Part shown: piece after piece, positions 46,301-59,290 of the stretch
Numbering within the stretch: position 1 is the first letter of the stretch
How the letters are laid out: each line of letters opens with the position of its first letter
Assembly (NCBI GenBank): GCA_003993805.1
Contig: RSEF01000003.1
Location: 88,147,038 to 88,211,037, forward strand
DNA: 64,000 bases
DNA from: Himantopus leucocephalus
Lineage: Eukaryota; Chordata; Aves; Charadriiformes; Recurvirostridae
Reading direction: 5' to 3'
Made by a program: the position numbers and the translations under genes
The notes under the pieces: generated by a model
Database searches by the model: none
What the model was told of the DNA's origin: nothing
What the model saw: the letters and a program-made list of their open reading frames with translations, nothing else

Positions 46301-49300
46301 ATAAAGAGAGGGAAAAAAACCCACAATTGTGATTTTGGGCTCTTCTCCTCCCCCAGAATGCTATCACCAAGTGCCTGAAGTATGCCATAGAAGTATCAGC
46401 CTTGCACCGAGTCAGATGAAGCCCTGATTTATACCACCAGGATCTGCACACCTAATGGTATCATGAGGGAGTGCTCTGTGCTATATTTCAGTTGGGGAAA
46501 GGGAGACCCACGTGCTCCAAACAACAGAACCCAGAGACTCACCTACTGTGCCCATTTTCCATCTTGTTCTTGCTGGTGGTCATATCCAAAGGGAACGTTC
46601 GTAACCTCTTCTTGGATCAGAGCATTTGAAATTCATAGCTTTAAATGTAATGAACAAACTCAAGTAAGGATACATGAGCTATTTTCAAAAGCACCTTGAT
46701 GTTTGACTTTCACTGAAGGTGAAAAGACTTAGATTTGTGAAGCCAGAGACTTTATGCAACACTGGCATTCATTTAAGTAAAAGGGCATCAAGCCTGTAAA
46801 TACTCTGAAGCCCTCCCAAAGCTCCACAAGCTTTGTTGACCTCACAGAATTTTTTTTCCATTTATGCCAGTTGTTAATTTGACCCATTTGTATGCACACA
46901 ACCTCCACATTACAGGGAGAATTTTTTAATGTGGTATAGTACCCACAGCTTCAGGTTAGAACCGCAACTGAAATGCTAGGTGCTCTGAGATCAGTGAGAG
47001 CTTTGGTTTCAAGGGGGTAAGAATATTTCTGCTACACATTTTGACTGCAGTAACACACATTTTAAAAAGGGTCATAAAGTGGCCTTTTGTAACACACTTT
47101 TTCATTTACTGCAGAGATGTTCTCAAAATCATTAAGCTCTGCTTAAGTAGAACCCTACAACAATTACTGGAAAAGCTCCATGTAACACACTATTTCCTCA
47201 CTTTTACTGCCTAAAGATTACACAGCTAAGTCGCCTGTGCTCAAGGGAAAAACACAGGCAGTTCCAGAGGCTAAGTCATCATACCATCCAAAACCTTGAG
47301 TTTAGGATTAGCTGAATCACCACCAGGAAGTGCCTGTTTCCCTCCATTAATTCAGTCATTACTTACATGGCCTGTCATCCATCTTCTAGTTGGTTAAATT
47401 AGGGGAGATAAATTCTGTCTTAAGCAAATGTGCCTCCCTCTGTGTCTGTGCCACACGGTCTTTGTTATCATCTTTCACTGCATTGTGCTGCTAAAGCTTC
47501 AGCAGTGGTCTGGATGCTATTTTGACACAACTGACCCCACACACACCTTACATAGCCAGTTATCATTAGCGTAACTTCTATTCACTTTGAAACTATGTTA
47601 CAAATTATCTGCATTTTATTAGAATTGGTCTCCAAAGAATTAAGTTTTTCCATACTAAATTCCCCACCAGCGGACAAGGAGAAAATACTTAATAAGCAGA
47701 GACATTTAACTGTTGCCACCTCCTGTTATACCAGGCTCAGAAGCCTGAGAAAGTTTTCATCACTTTTATTATGTTCCTGTCATATCTTTTGGTCTAATGT
47801 TCTATAATACAAAACAGCACTAAGACACCCAATAGACTTGAAAATGAGTGAAAATCTCTCTTTTGCATGCACAGTTGGAAATAAATTCCATCGGTCCATC
47901 AAAGTATACGGCCCCACACAGACTTATCCTGGACCTGAACAAATCTGAAATAGATGCCTGTACCTTTTCTGCTTGAACAGACAAGACCAGGCTCTGCATC
48001 TAAATACATTCAGACCTGAAATCATACCTGGTCATCTGTTTTGACTGGTCAGTCTAGATAGAAAGAAAATGATTCAGCAACAGCAGAAAATCTTGTCTGT
48101 TTTTCATAAACCATTTTCTAAGAGACTTCAGCTAACAAGTTATGCATAAGGATATGTCTGGATTGCATACTGGAAAGCAGAATGGAGGTATTGAGCTTAC
48201 TCTGAAAAATCTATCTTAGTGTCAAAGGAGAGTGGAGGCAGCAGCATGGAGATGAGTGCAACCTGATTTACCTTGCAGTTACTCTAAAAAGTGAATTAGC
48301 CCATGCTGAGCTCTGTGTTGTCACAACTTGGATGCGTCTAGCATGGCAGCTTGCTCAGGTATCTATGTATGACACTGTGGATGAGTATTAGCAATGTTTG
48401 TGGTTCCTGATGGACGAGGCAGAAGAGAGAAACGAGGTAAGACGGACACCAGACTCAGGCCTGAAACAGACAGAGGTGACAAAGCTCAAATGAAGCGGTC
48501 ATTCAATTCACAGAAGGGAAATGATAACTATGCAAACATTTCCGGTGGCTCCAATGAGCTCTTTACAGTGCTTTGCACAGGAATATTCAGCTCATGAATA
48601 TGCTGCAAGTTGTGGCAGCTATAGGGGAAAAAAAAAAAAAAGAGAGAATTCTACGATGGAAGAGTACAATAAGATAAAAAAGGATAATTGTTAGGTCGAA
48701 ATAGAATGTGTCAGGCAAAAATAGTTAAACAGATTCTAAATTGGATGAGTGTCTTCCAGCAGTGCCTCACTTAAATTGCAATTACAAATATGAAAAGATA
48801 TTTGAACTCAGTTTAATTACTGTAACATAGAAGATCTGGCAAGGCAGGGCCTTTTTCTTGTAGATAATTAAACATGAAATGTGAGAAAGCTTAACAAAAA
48901 TATAAATATTAAACTAGTATAATTTTTTGTGGTTTGATCTCATTTCTCCCTCTCAGAAGTTATTTTTATGTGTCGCCCCCTAAGGCACAGGATTCAGAGT
49001 GCTCAGTGCAGGAATCTCAGCTTTGCTGTTTTAAAGAGATTTTTTCCCCACAATTTGCTATTATTCTGTTTACATAGAAAAGATAATGCTTTTGATCATG
49101 AAAAAAAAATGTTCTCACTGCTTCAGGATGGGTTGGAATAAGAAATATTTGCACAGGGGAAGGTTTGTTTGCCTTTTTAGAGGGTTAGGTCAGCTCACCA
49201 CAGGACCATGCTGGGGTGCTGAGCAGATGCAAGGGAGAAGCCGGCACATTTGCACCTCTTAATCTATCCTTGTTGAGTCCCAGCCTTCCCACTGCTCCTG

Positions 49301-49387
49301 GTCACCCTTCCCACCACTGTCACCAAAGCACACCACTGTGTGCTGAGTAGTGGCACAGATTTGTATTAATTTACTTTTCTTTAGTGC
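43393..49387. other. AT-rich sequence without recognised genes
   Basis: Six kilobases with only short duplications (26 bp at 46204-46255) and an A-tract (48628-48641). A GAG|GTAAGA donor-like site lies at 48436-48443 inside a 67-codon frame (48394-48597), but no acceptor pairs with it convincingly. Confidence 0.5.
46204..46255. repeat. 26-bp tandem duplication
   Basis: CAGAAATATTACTATACTTT plus GGATTT (46204-46229) is repeated at 46230-46255 with a single T/C difference. Confidence 0.9.
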
Positions 49388-49442
49388 TTCTTTTGTCGGT
49401 GATGATACCAAACTGGGAGGGGTGGCAGACACTCCAGAGGGC
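49388..49442 (+). mobile_element. CR1 LINE fragment running into an assembly gap
   Basis: The translated text GDDTKLGGVADTPEG matches the CR1 ORF2 segment just after the catalytic FADD motif. It is in sense orientation and breaks off at the N run, so the rest of the copy is probably inside the gap. The left edge is sharp, with unrelated T-rich DNA before it. Confidence 0.75.
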
Positions 49443-49542
49443 NNNNNNNNNNNNNNNNNNNNNNNNNNNNNNNNNNNNNNNNNNNNNNNNNNNNNNNNNN
49501 NNNNNNNNNNNNNNNNNNNNNNNNNNNNNNNNNNNNNNNNNN
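49443..49542. other. Assembly gap (100 N)
   Basis: Exactly 100 N, the usual placeholder for a gap of unknown size. It sits inside a CR1 copy, so repeat collapse is the likely cause. Open frames crossing it are meaningless. Confidence 0.99.
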
Positions 49543-52500
49543 ACCTGCTGTGGTGAGTTTGTCCTGCAGGTTTTCACTAGTAATATTTTTGAGTGCTTTC
49601 ATGCATCTCTCTCTCTTACTACTACTCTTTTCAGATCACTAACGTGATAAAAATCGACCACTCTAGGATGATAAGGAAGCAATTCTTACTAATTTTCCTG
49701 CTGCTTCCCACGTTTTTTCTGATATTTTCTCTTGACTACCATGACAGCTTTTTTATTAATCTTTTCTAAGGGATTTTCTCAATAGTTAAGTTGTAGTTAA
49801 TCAGCATTTAATTTTTCACTTGACTAATATTAAACATGATCTGTTCCCAACAGTGCTAATTTGAGGTTGTAGTTTTGATGCTATCATTTTTTTCACAACT
49901 GTGCAATGGTTTTGCTGAGCAGTTTCATGTGGGAAAAAAATAGCTCATCTGAATTTGAGGCAAAGGTGAATTAGTTTTTGAATATTTTAATTGTGGTTCC
50001 TAAGAGCTAGGAACAAAACATCAGGAACATTTGCAGCAAAACCAAAACAGACCCTGCTTCTGTCTCATCAGACAAAAAAATATAATTATTGTATTTTTTC
50101 CAGTACCTATAATGGTGGAGGAAAGAGAGCAGTTTGGATATGCACTTTTACTGTATGTTCTCTAGTTGATTTTCTTGCCTTACTGCTTAACAAGTCTTAG
50201 AGGCTGCTAGAATTTGCAGGCAAATATGCAATATGAATTCTCTGTTATTTTCCTTTATTTTCTTCAGATTCAGGTTGTTCCCCAAGCTTACATCATCATC
50301 ATCATCATTATTATGATTGTTATTATTTTGATTTTCAGATGTTGAATGCAGAATATACTTTCTGCACTGCTCATTGCTAGAGGAAGTTTTCATACTTTCC
50401 AAATGCAGTTGTTTCTGCATAGAGGTGCAAGGTGAAAATGTCCAGTCAGGGCATATTAGATAAGGGAATATTGGCCTGTAAATCAGCGAAGAAAAGTTAC
50501 TCAGGAACAGCCATCACTTAGTTTTAACAGCTGTTCATATTGATATCTAATCAAGTAAGCACCACCAAGATAGTCTTACCTAACAGAAGGGGTAAGGCCA
50601 AAGCGATAAAGACTGTTTACAGAAGATAAGTACCTACTTTCAAATTCCTATCATCTGCAACAATTTATTTCCTACTTCCTATGCTCCAAATACAAAGCCC
50701 TCAACCCCTACAGAGGTTTCGTTGTCGCCACATCTCTTCCTTCTCTTTGTTTTCTGTAATGCTATCAGCCCAGGTCCTTTTATGTTACCAACCCTTTCTC
50801 CCAATCTTGCCTCTGTGTTCTCTGCCAGACCACTTGCTAATAAGCCCTTGAAATAATGTCTGTTCTCATGCCACATCTCACATCAACAGTCTCCTTCCAC
50901 ATTGAGATGTCTTTTCAAATCCTGCTTCCTTCCTATATAGCCTCCACTCAGCATCACTAACCTCATCCAAAGTGTCATGCCAGGTCTTGCTCTGCCCATT
51001 TGTGGACAGGAAGTAAATCCCAGAATTAAGGTCCCAGTTCTTCTCAGCACTCCCAAGCAATGGGCCAGCAGAATGCATCAAGTTCCTATGCCAGAGAGCA
51101 CGTTTCACAGTAAATGAGGATGCTACCTTTGCACAAGCTTCACCTCTTCCAAAGTTTCCTTCATCCTGTGCTGAAGAAAACATTACTGGTTGTGCCCAAC
51201 AGCACAGACTTGTGTGATCCTCTTTTTTTTCTCAAAGACGAATGGATTTCTTTGTAGGAGAAATACAACATTAATCTTCTGACAATATAAAAGCACTATT
51301 ACTGTCAGTGATAACCTTTCCTTAGCTTTTACAGTTATTAATATTCCAGTCTTAAAAAGTAAATGCCATAAATCTTCCTGCAAGTATTTTTAATGTGGCA
51401 GGACTTTGTTATCAGTTCTTAAGCTCTGCCACTAGATTAATCAATCCAGCTTTCTTTTTTTTCCCCTTCCTCTTCTGTCTAGACTTGTATTATCATGTTT
51501 TAAGAGTTTTATCCACAAATGGATGGATAGGTAGGTGTCAATGTGCTATCACATACATAAAAAACTACTTGCAAATACAAGTTCAAACATATGTGTTAAA
51601 TAAGACACAAAATAGCTTTGAATCCCAGTAGTGTTGTGATTTTGTCCAGTATCATAGTAGTAATGATAGTCACTCACCTTTCTCTACAACATCAATGCAA
51701 AAACGCTCAGTCACATTTTAGAGGTGCCCACAGCCGAAATCCCACCTTGCATGACTCCACCAACAGCAATGGATCTTTGTCCTTGAAGGATTTGCTCTAT
51801 ACTTACTACATGAATAGTCTGTCTTCTAAATATAATTTTGACAACATAATCATTTTAAACATTAAACATAAACAGAACAAATTTTGCAGCACTCTTACAA
51901 ATGTATTCAGTATTTTATTGAGTCTGCTGGTGCACCATATCTTGGATCAAATAGCATTTCCTGATTTTTTAGTTTCTAATTATGCTAAAAAGTTCACAGC
52001 ATATCAGAGACGTAATGAGCCCTTGAATTCTTACCTTGCTACTAAATAGTGTGAAACATGGAAGATATTATAAAATCGTAGAGGGTTTGGGACTTTACTG
52101 TAATCACTGTTTGGAATGTCATCTCTGTGTCAAGTGTGTGAATGCATTTTGATATTTTCATGGAATAGCACACAGCCTTAAAAAAAAAAACACCCCACCC
52201 CCCACCTCCGCTCCCAAACAGTGAAGGTCTGGGACTTTAGGTAGGGCTAATATCTTTAATTTTATCCAGAAGCAAGTGGAAAGTTAGAGAAAAATAAAGA
52301 TAATCCAGAATTGCTTGTGTTGGTTAAAAACCAACATGCCAACATTTTGACAAAGCTGGAGTTTATAAGCAAACCTTGACGGATGAACATTCAAGGGGAT
52401 ATATACTATACTAACTTTTAGATGATCCATAGCTACACACTTTTCTACAAGACATATGTTGCTGTCATCAATGGCAAGATGGTAGAAAGTATTTCCTCCT

Positions 52501-55500
52501 GCTCCTATCTGGTTATATGGGGTAAAACTGAAATGTAACCCTTATGGCTTGCTAATATTTTGACAGAGCCAAGGACACAAAATGCTGTTTCTCTTAACAA
52601 CTTATAGCAATACAGAAGGAATTTCTAGAATGACTTTCACAGAGACTGCTGTATTTCATCTCAGTTTCTCTGTGTTCCCAGTAGCATTCACATACCTTAT
52701 GGTGTGAGAGTGTAAGAGCAGTTAAGTTAAAAGGCAAACGTTTTCCTTCAATGAGAAATTCATTTCCCACTTTCAGTGAAGTCACTGGATGAACGACTTT
52801 GAACAAGCACCTCTGTCTGCCTCTTGGCTCACATCCCTGACTTTATAGCACTCCCTGCAGCCCATCCTATTCATTTCTGGGAGGAAGCAGCAACCAGCCC
52901 ATCAAGGAGAGAAGAGAACAAAGGAAGCTACAGTGTATTTCCAAGAGGAAGTGACTTTCTAGTATAGATTATAGTGTGCCAGAGCTTTTGGCAAGCCATT
53001 GGTGGGATGTCAAAACAAAACCAAAACAATTTTGGAAGGTTAGATTTAGTTCTTGGACAGATTTTAATGAGCTATTGGAAGGAGAATGTAATTTAACAAC
53101 TTTTTTTCCAAAACCATCTATCTCCTGTGTTGCTGTAGGAGAGACTAACTCTTATAAGCAGAAAGAAAAAAAGGGTAGTCTAGTTCAGATTTAAGATTCT
53201 TGATCTTCATTAGTATGGCTGTTTAAAAACACCACTTGAAAACTTTATATGGAAACCTGATTGCAATGTTTGGTTCCAGGAAAATTAGTTAATAACATTT
53301 GCTTATTTATAAACTGCTGTTAAGAACTGTGATTCATCAGTCCTTAAATGAAAATACTTCCTTACCTATAAACACTCTTCATCATTGACAGTGCTTTTAA
53401 AATCCCAAAGGTAAATCTTCAAGAGTTTCTTTCGAAGAAACTATGCCTAGAGAAATCTAAAAAAAAAAAGAAACTACAAACAAAACCAGGGTTGAAAAAA
53501 CTGTTAACTGCTCTCTCCTTTTCCTCATATTTTGGTTCTTTAAGACTAAAATACTGTGATTTGCTCTTCTAGAGTATGAATTTTTACTTTTTCTTATAAA
53601 GTTAATTCACGCTTTACTGTTTGAATCAGGCAACTGCACAACTTCATAAGTCTTTTTCTAACCCTGATGTAGCCTTCCATTTTCCATAACTTCTGCTTTT
53701 CTACAAAGGGGGCAAAGAAAGAAATTACATATCTCAGACAATGACAGGGAAACTGGGAATTTCTTCTTTGCAGCAGCTAGCTGAAATAAGCCTTAGGTGA
53801 AATTAAGTGATTCAAACACAAAGATCCAGCTTTCTGCCTTTGAAAACTATTAGGCGCTGTTGGTCCAGGGTTCCCTCTGTTTTTACATCTTTCTTAAATT
53901 GCAAGAAAATAGTGCAGGTGTAGCACACATCTTTAAACTGATTTATAAGCCAGTGTTTTAAGTTACTTCAATGGCAAATAAAGAAAAAAGACAGGAAATT
54001 CAAGTAATTATAATTGTCACTCCTGTGACTTCTCTCTAAGCTGTATTAGGGCAAAGTTAGTTGTGCTTTGATATTAGCAAGGTCTCAAGCTCATGCTCTA
54101 TTACATTAGTTTCAGGCATTATAATCCAATCAACTTCACTGGAGTTGCAAGAGCTTACACTGAAATACATTAAACTCACTGTATCAGAGAGAAGATTCTC
54201 TGTGTATCGTGGTTTTATGTCTATAGAAAAAGTATGGGAATCAAAGGATGAATTTAATGAGTAGGGGGATCTCCAAGTACAGTCTTGACCCCGCTTCCTT
54301 TTTGTAAGGTACTATTTTACTAAAGTAAATGGGGTGAACATCTGTTTAAAATCAAAACCTCAAGTTCTGAATCAGGCAGCCTAACCGGCAATGACATTAA
54401 AGTAACAATTACTGCAATTTCAAAATTACCTCAAAATTCAGAATCTCTTTATATAAGAATCATTGCACACAGTATCTATTCTGAAATAATGTTGCTTCTG
54501 AGAGCTGAACACCGAATCACCGCACAAAGATGCTTTGGTGTCAGTCCCCAGTATGTACAGACAGTGCTGTCATGCCATGGAAACTGTGTTTTTAAATATA
54601 GAAACAGTGCATCTGTATGACTTACTTTAAAGTAGAGCTGTGTTTTCAGTCAGTAGCATCTGCCAGATTGTGGGTGATGCTAGATCATGGCAATATGGTT
54701 AAGTTTGTGAGTTTGTATGTAATTACATTACAGGGGAAAAGAATGTGCTTCACTGCCAGAAAAGGAGGGGAGAATGAAAGAGTGAATAGAGCTACTCAGT
54801 GAAGAGAAATTGAGCAGCACAAAGCTGGAGCAACTTCCCTATTCAGAATTTTGGTGTTGGGAAGTAGTGAGGGCAATGTTTATTGTAGCTTTTCATGTGG
54901 ACTTCATTCTTCTGGTTTTATGTGATTCAACCAGTCATCTTAAAAGTTTCACATCTTCTAGTTCGCCATAAGAATGTCTTTAAGCCTTGTTATTACCAGG
55001 CCAAATATTAAATTTCAGCTTCACAACTTTTCAATGTGTTTAAATTCTCTCATGTTGGAACTAATGATCTTTGACATAGATGGTATAGATATGATCAATT
55101 TATAGTGGTGTTTCATTGCAAAGAAGGAACTGAAAATTCAGCCTAAAAGGAACAGTCAGTAGTTTATCCTCTGTTTTTTCCAAGGTGAGTTTTTTCTGCA
55201 TGCTCTCTTTCCCCTTTCCCCTTTTGCCTTTCCCCCATCCTTGCTGCATTTTCTCAGTGCTCCAGAAACCCCAGTTCCCATCACAGAAAGAAGCAGGAGC
55301 CCTCCTTACAGTACTGAATCTCCCATACAAGGTTTCTGCTTTGAAAAAATGCTGGTTACTGTAGTGCACAGGGCTACCTCCCTCACCGTACTATTCCTTG
55401 AATGGCTGCAGGAGGTTTCTTTCAGAAGCAGCGAAGACTTTCCACTTTCTTTGCTAAAACGGGGGCCAAAATAAGCTCTTAATTTCTGTAAAAAGATAGG

Positions 55501-55760
55501 TGGATAGAGAAAAGCTCACATACCAGTCATAGCACCCAGGACTTGCCTGATAGGCAAGAGCAGCAGCAACAGAACACCTATTTCCTCACCCTGTGTTCGC
55601 TCCCAATATAGAAACACTGCCAAATTTTGTTAAGTTTGTACAGTTTTCCAGCGACGTAGGCATCATAGAGGGTAGGATTGTTTAATCCTGGTTAAGGGTT
55701 CCTGTGAAGCTTAAGTTTCGTGTAACTTCACTTTCTAATTTTAATGTTTTTAATTTACAG
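49543..55760. other. AT-rich sequence without recognised genes
   Basis: Contains a CAT/TTA trinucleotide stretch (50291-50327), a 101-codon minus-strand frame (50878-51183) and a 143-codon plus-strand frame (51618-52049). Neither frame resembles a family I know. A C-rich and A-rich patch lies near 52180-52210. Confidence 0.5.
50291..50327. repeat. CAT/ATT trinucleotide microsatellite
   Basis: Six CAT units grade into imperfect TTA/ATT units. Confidence 0.9.
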
Positions 55761-55805
55761 TATTCTCCTGAGACATTTCTCACTGAAGGAATGAAAACAT
55801 TATTG
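55761..55805 (+). other. 45-base exon-like segment with acceptor and donor (unrecognised)
   Basis: The acceptor 'tgtttttaatttacag' ends at 55760 and a donor-like GTAACT starts at 55806. The 45 bases between are exactly 15 codons, open in phase 0, reading YSPETFLTEGMKTLL. The frame closes 7 codons past the donor. The length divides by three and both sites are present, which is the best two-sided exon pattern in the window. The donor is only moderate and the peptide is not recognised. Confidence 0.18.
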
Positions 55806-58599
55806 GTAACTTTAGCTCTCTGACTCACCCACCAGTGATGAGGGGGAGAACGTAGCCTTCTAACTCATTCACTTTCTGTGGTCTAGTGTTTAGCCACGAT
55901 GTCTTGGCTTGTGCCTACTGTATCTGGGACTTCCAGATGGTCTCTTATCCAAGTACAGGACAAGCCCAGGAATGCTTAGCCTCCGAGATCATTTGCATGA
56001 GATGCAATGCAATTGGAATTGCCTTTACTCTAGCTCCATCTTCAGTGGAGTAAAGACCATCTGAGTGTGTCTGTCCCTTGATATACAATAAGCTAAGCTG
56101 AAATATTAAAATAGTTTGCTTATTCTGCATTGCATTTATTGGAGAAGACTGGAGCAGGTAGTACAAATTTCAGTGTTTTTAACGGAACACTGGCAATTTA
56201 CATTAACCAATGATCCTCATGACTTTGAAATCATGTGAAAGCTAATTGCACAGCTAATTAATAATGCAGGGAAGGGACAACACCAGTCTTACTAGTGTCC
56301 TGCTACAAGAAGTCAAAATACTCACAAGTGATGATAGTTCAGTGTCAGTCTTAAAACGACCATTCTCACCAAACCAATAATTCCATAAAATACGATGTTC
56401 GGGAAAATAACAGCTAATGACCTGAAAGAAGGTTAAAAAAAATACCAGTTTATATGGAAACCATGAAAAAATATCTCTTGAAGAATCCAGACTGCTTTCA
56501 CCCTGCTGATATCAACTATATAAATGCCAGTTAAAGGTCAGATACAGAACAAATCCAATTCTACCTCAGGATTTGCCTTCACAAAGGAAAGTCTTCCTAT
56601 GTTTTATGGCTAAAGCGAACCGTGCTGTATACACTTCTGACAGAGAAATGGAAAATCTTTTTTTTTTGCTTTCCAGGGGGTCATTTGCAAAAATGATGTT
56701 TATAAGGATTTCATCCTCATTTTTTCTTCCTCATTTAGTGATAATTTGATCTTATTCATCTGCAATACGTATCTTGAACCAGCGTGAAATCTTCTTGAGA
56801 GGTTTAGATGGAAACAAGCTGAGAATTTTTTCAAAGATTTTCAGAGATAAAATCTTGTGCTTTTTCTCTCTTTTTCAGGAGAGGCTTGATGTTGCTCTTC
56901 AACACCAGAAAGCTCCTAGGTTAATTCATCAATACGTACTTATGTATGTAGGTGATGAGAACTGATTCGTCAGACTCATTTATGGCTTCTCATTTAGAAG
57001 AACATTAGACATTGCATCAACCACTCATACAGATATAAAAATATGAAACTCGAAGATATAAAGTCACAAAAATAAAGCAATATAATGTTGCATGTGTCCT
57101 ACAGCTGGTTGCAGCGTAGTTAGGGTAAGGTGACAGACGTCAGGATGTCCAGAAATGTGAAAATAAAGCTTCCTAAGAACAAGAATTAAAAAATTAATCA
57201 ACCTGGAAATATTCAAGAATATTTCTTCCTGACCTTGTCCTGAGTCTCAAAGTATAAGATCACAACATTAGGAGAAGAGCTGGATGGAGTTCTTGTCTGG
57301 AAATTAAAATACTGGAAAAAAAAGCTCACATACTCCAGCACAAAAACTCTTTGCCATGGGCAACATTCACTCCTACCTAGCAAAGGGCAATACCGTTGAC
57401 ATCATTAACAAATGTTACAGCCTGCCCAGTGCTAAGGCTGGACAATGCTGTGTTAGAGAAAGTAGCAGCTGTCCACATGTAAGAAGCAATGGGAGAAGAA
57501 GCGTTTATTTTATCAGTTCTGTGAAAAATCAAAAGCAAAATAAAATCAACCTTTTATTAATCCTTTTCCTTTGCCTTCCCCCATCTCATTCCCATCCCCA
57601 GGAAAGTGGCAAAAAGGTTCTGAAAGTAACAGATGTTTGTGAAATAAGTTACTGTGGTAGTCTGGAACTGGCAAGAGACTGAAGTAAGGCAGAAAATGGC
57701 TTCTTTTAGCTTAAAAGGGATCAATTGATGAGGGCTTTAGGCTGCTGGCAACAGGATAGTATAGGAATGGGTTTGCTTAGTCTTGTCATTTGACTATACC
57801 CACTGTAGCTCGTTAGGAAACAGTATCATTTATAATCATTTTCCATTTGTTGAAAACAAACAGAAAATGTGCCATGAAAAGCTCCCAGAATATCTGTTTC
57901 TTATTTAAAAGAGAAAAAAGAAAAAGTAACAGTCTCAAAAGTGAGGACTTGTGTGTCAACAGATTCTGTCAGCAAGGAAAAACAGATTTGCCTCATAATA
58001 ATCATTAGGTATTTCTGAAGGATGTGAAAACTGGTCCTGTGCTGAGAGGAAAAGTGCAATACGTAAGTACAATGTGGCCATTATAGATGTAAAACTATAT
58101 ATAGCGTCACATATAGTATATATAATTTCAAAGAGATTCCAGAACGATTTTATATATAAATAAAAAGGTATTCTGCTAGTGTGCTAAGATTTGTATAAAA
58201 GAAAAACATTCTTTTTTTTTATATTGTTAAGTGGAAAAATAGCTTACTGGAATGAACAGCCCTAGAACCTGGAAAAACTTCTTAATGTGCCCAAGTGGTC
58301 AGAAGACCACAATGTAAATATGTGCTCTAGATGGGAAAGATGATATTTTAAAATTATTCCCTTATACCGGATTTGGTTACATTAAAAACTTTGCATTCTT
58401 ACTGGTGAAAACAAATTCTAACCAAGCCTTGTCCTTGATCTCCAAGCTCAGTGTAGCTTAGAATGGCCAGGCATGTTCTATTGAATAACTGCAAATTAAA
58501 AGATGATTCAGATCTTACTTAAGCAACCAAAAATTAAGTCTCTTCATTGATTGTAAAAACATAACTGGGTAGATGAAGACATCTATGTCAAAACCCATG
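55806..58599. other. AT-rich sequence without recognised genes
   Basis: Holds two acceptor-like pyrimidine tracts (ending at 56878 and 57601) followed by short open frames, and a 108-codon frame at 57356-57682 with no known motif. No transposon was recognised. Confidence 0.5.
56879..56965 (+). other. Short open frame after a strong acceptor (unrecognised)
   Basis: 'gctttttctctctttttcag' ends at 56878 and the frame from 56879 is open for 28 codons to a TGA at 56963-56965 (starts ERLDVALQHQKAPRLIHQ). The same frame is open upstream to 56774, so the acceptor lies inside an open stretch. There is no clear donor. Confidence 0.12.
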
Positions 58600-59290
58600 G
58601 TACAGCATATTGGGTCTGACACCACACAGATGAGCATTGGCACTGTGAGATTGGTCACAAGCAGCACTCCTCAGGGGTTAATACTGTTTAACATTTTCAT
58701 GAATAGCCTGCATGATGAAGCAGAATTTTCCCTCAGTAATTTTGCTGACACCAGCAAGATGGGGAAGCAATTTACACACTCGGATGTCAACTGGCCATAG
58801 AGATCAACTGACAGCAACCTCATGAAGTTCAAAGTCAGCAATCCTCCTCCTGAAGTAGAATAACCCTATGCATCAGTAAGGTTTGGGGGCTGACTGTCTG
58901 GGGAGCTATACAGTAGAAAAAGAGCTGGGGGTCGTGGTGGAAAACAAGCTGAACATAAGCCAGCAGTGTGCCCTGGCAGCAGTGAAAGCCAGCTGCCTAT
59001 GGGGCTCTATTAGTACAAGCATAATTAATAGATCTAGAAAAGTGTTCCTTCCCCTCTGTTCAGTGCTTGTGAGAAAATCTAGAGTACTGTGTCCAGTGCA
59101 AGAAAGACATTGGCATTATGATAAATCCAACAGAGAAGTACCAAGTCATCAGGGGACTGGAACCTCACGATGCATGCAGAGAGGCTGAGACTCCTGGATT
59201 AGTTATGCCTAGAGAAGAGATGGCTTGAGGGATCAACTCATTGTTTTTACCTAAAGGGAGACTGTAGAAAAGATAGAGGTCCACAGCAAA
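58600..59290 (+). mobile_element. Old, decayed CR1 LINE, sense
   Basis: Follows CR1 ORF2 from the reverse-transcriptase palm into the C-terminal region. Blocks include TPQGLILFNIF and LSNFAD (58573-58800), [20 protein letters not shown] and NRSRKVFLPLCSVL (58883-59188), then the 'gagaggctgagactcc' region and 'ctaaagggagactgtagaaa'. The catalytic motif reads FADT: one Asp codon is missing (58741-58752). Both 5' and 3' ends are gone. It is more diverged than the antisense copies, so it is an older insertion. Confidence 0.88.

Noticed and set aside
48394..48597. 67-codon basic frame with a GAG|GTAAGA donor
   Set aside because: No convincing acceptor before it, and the frame runs on through the donor; treated as chance.
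49350..49647. Frames of 68-87 codons spanning the N run
   Set aside because: They exist only because N codons contain no stops.
51618..52049. 143-codon plus-strand open frame as a gene
   Set aside because: Asn, Leu, Ser and Ile rich in the way AT-rich DNA translates, with no motif seen.
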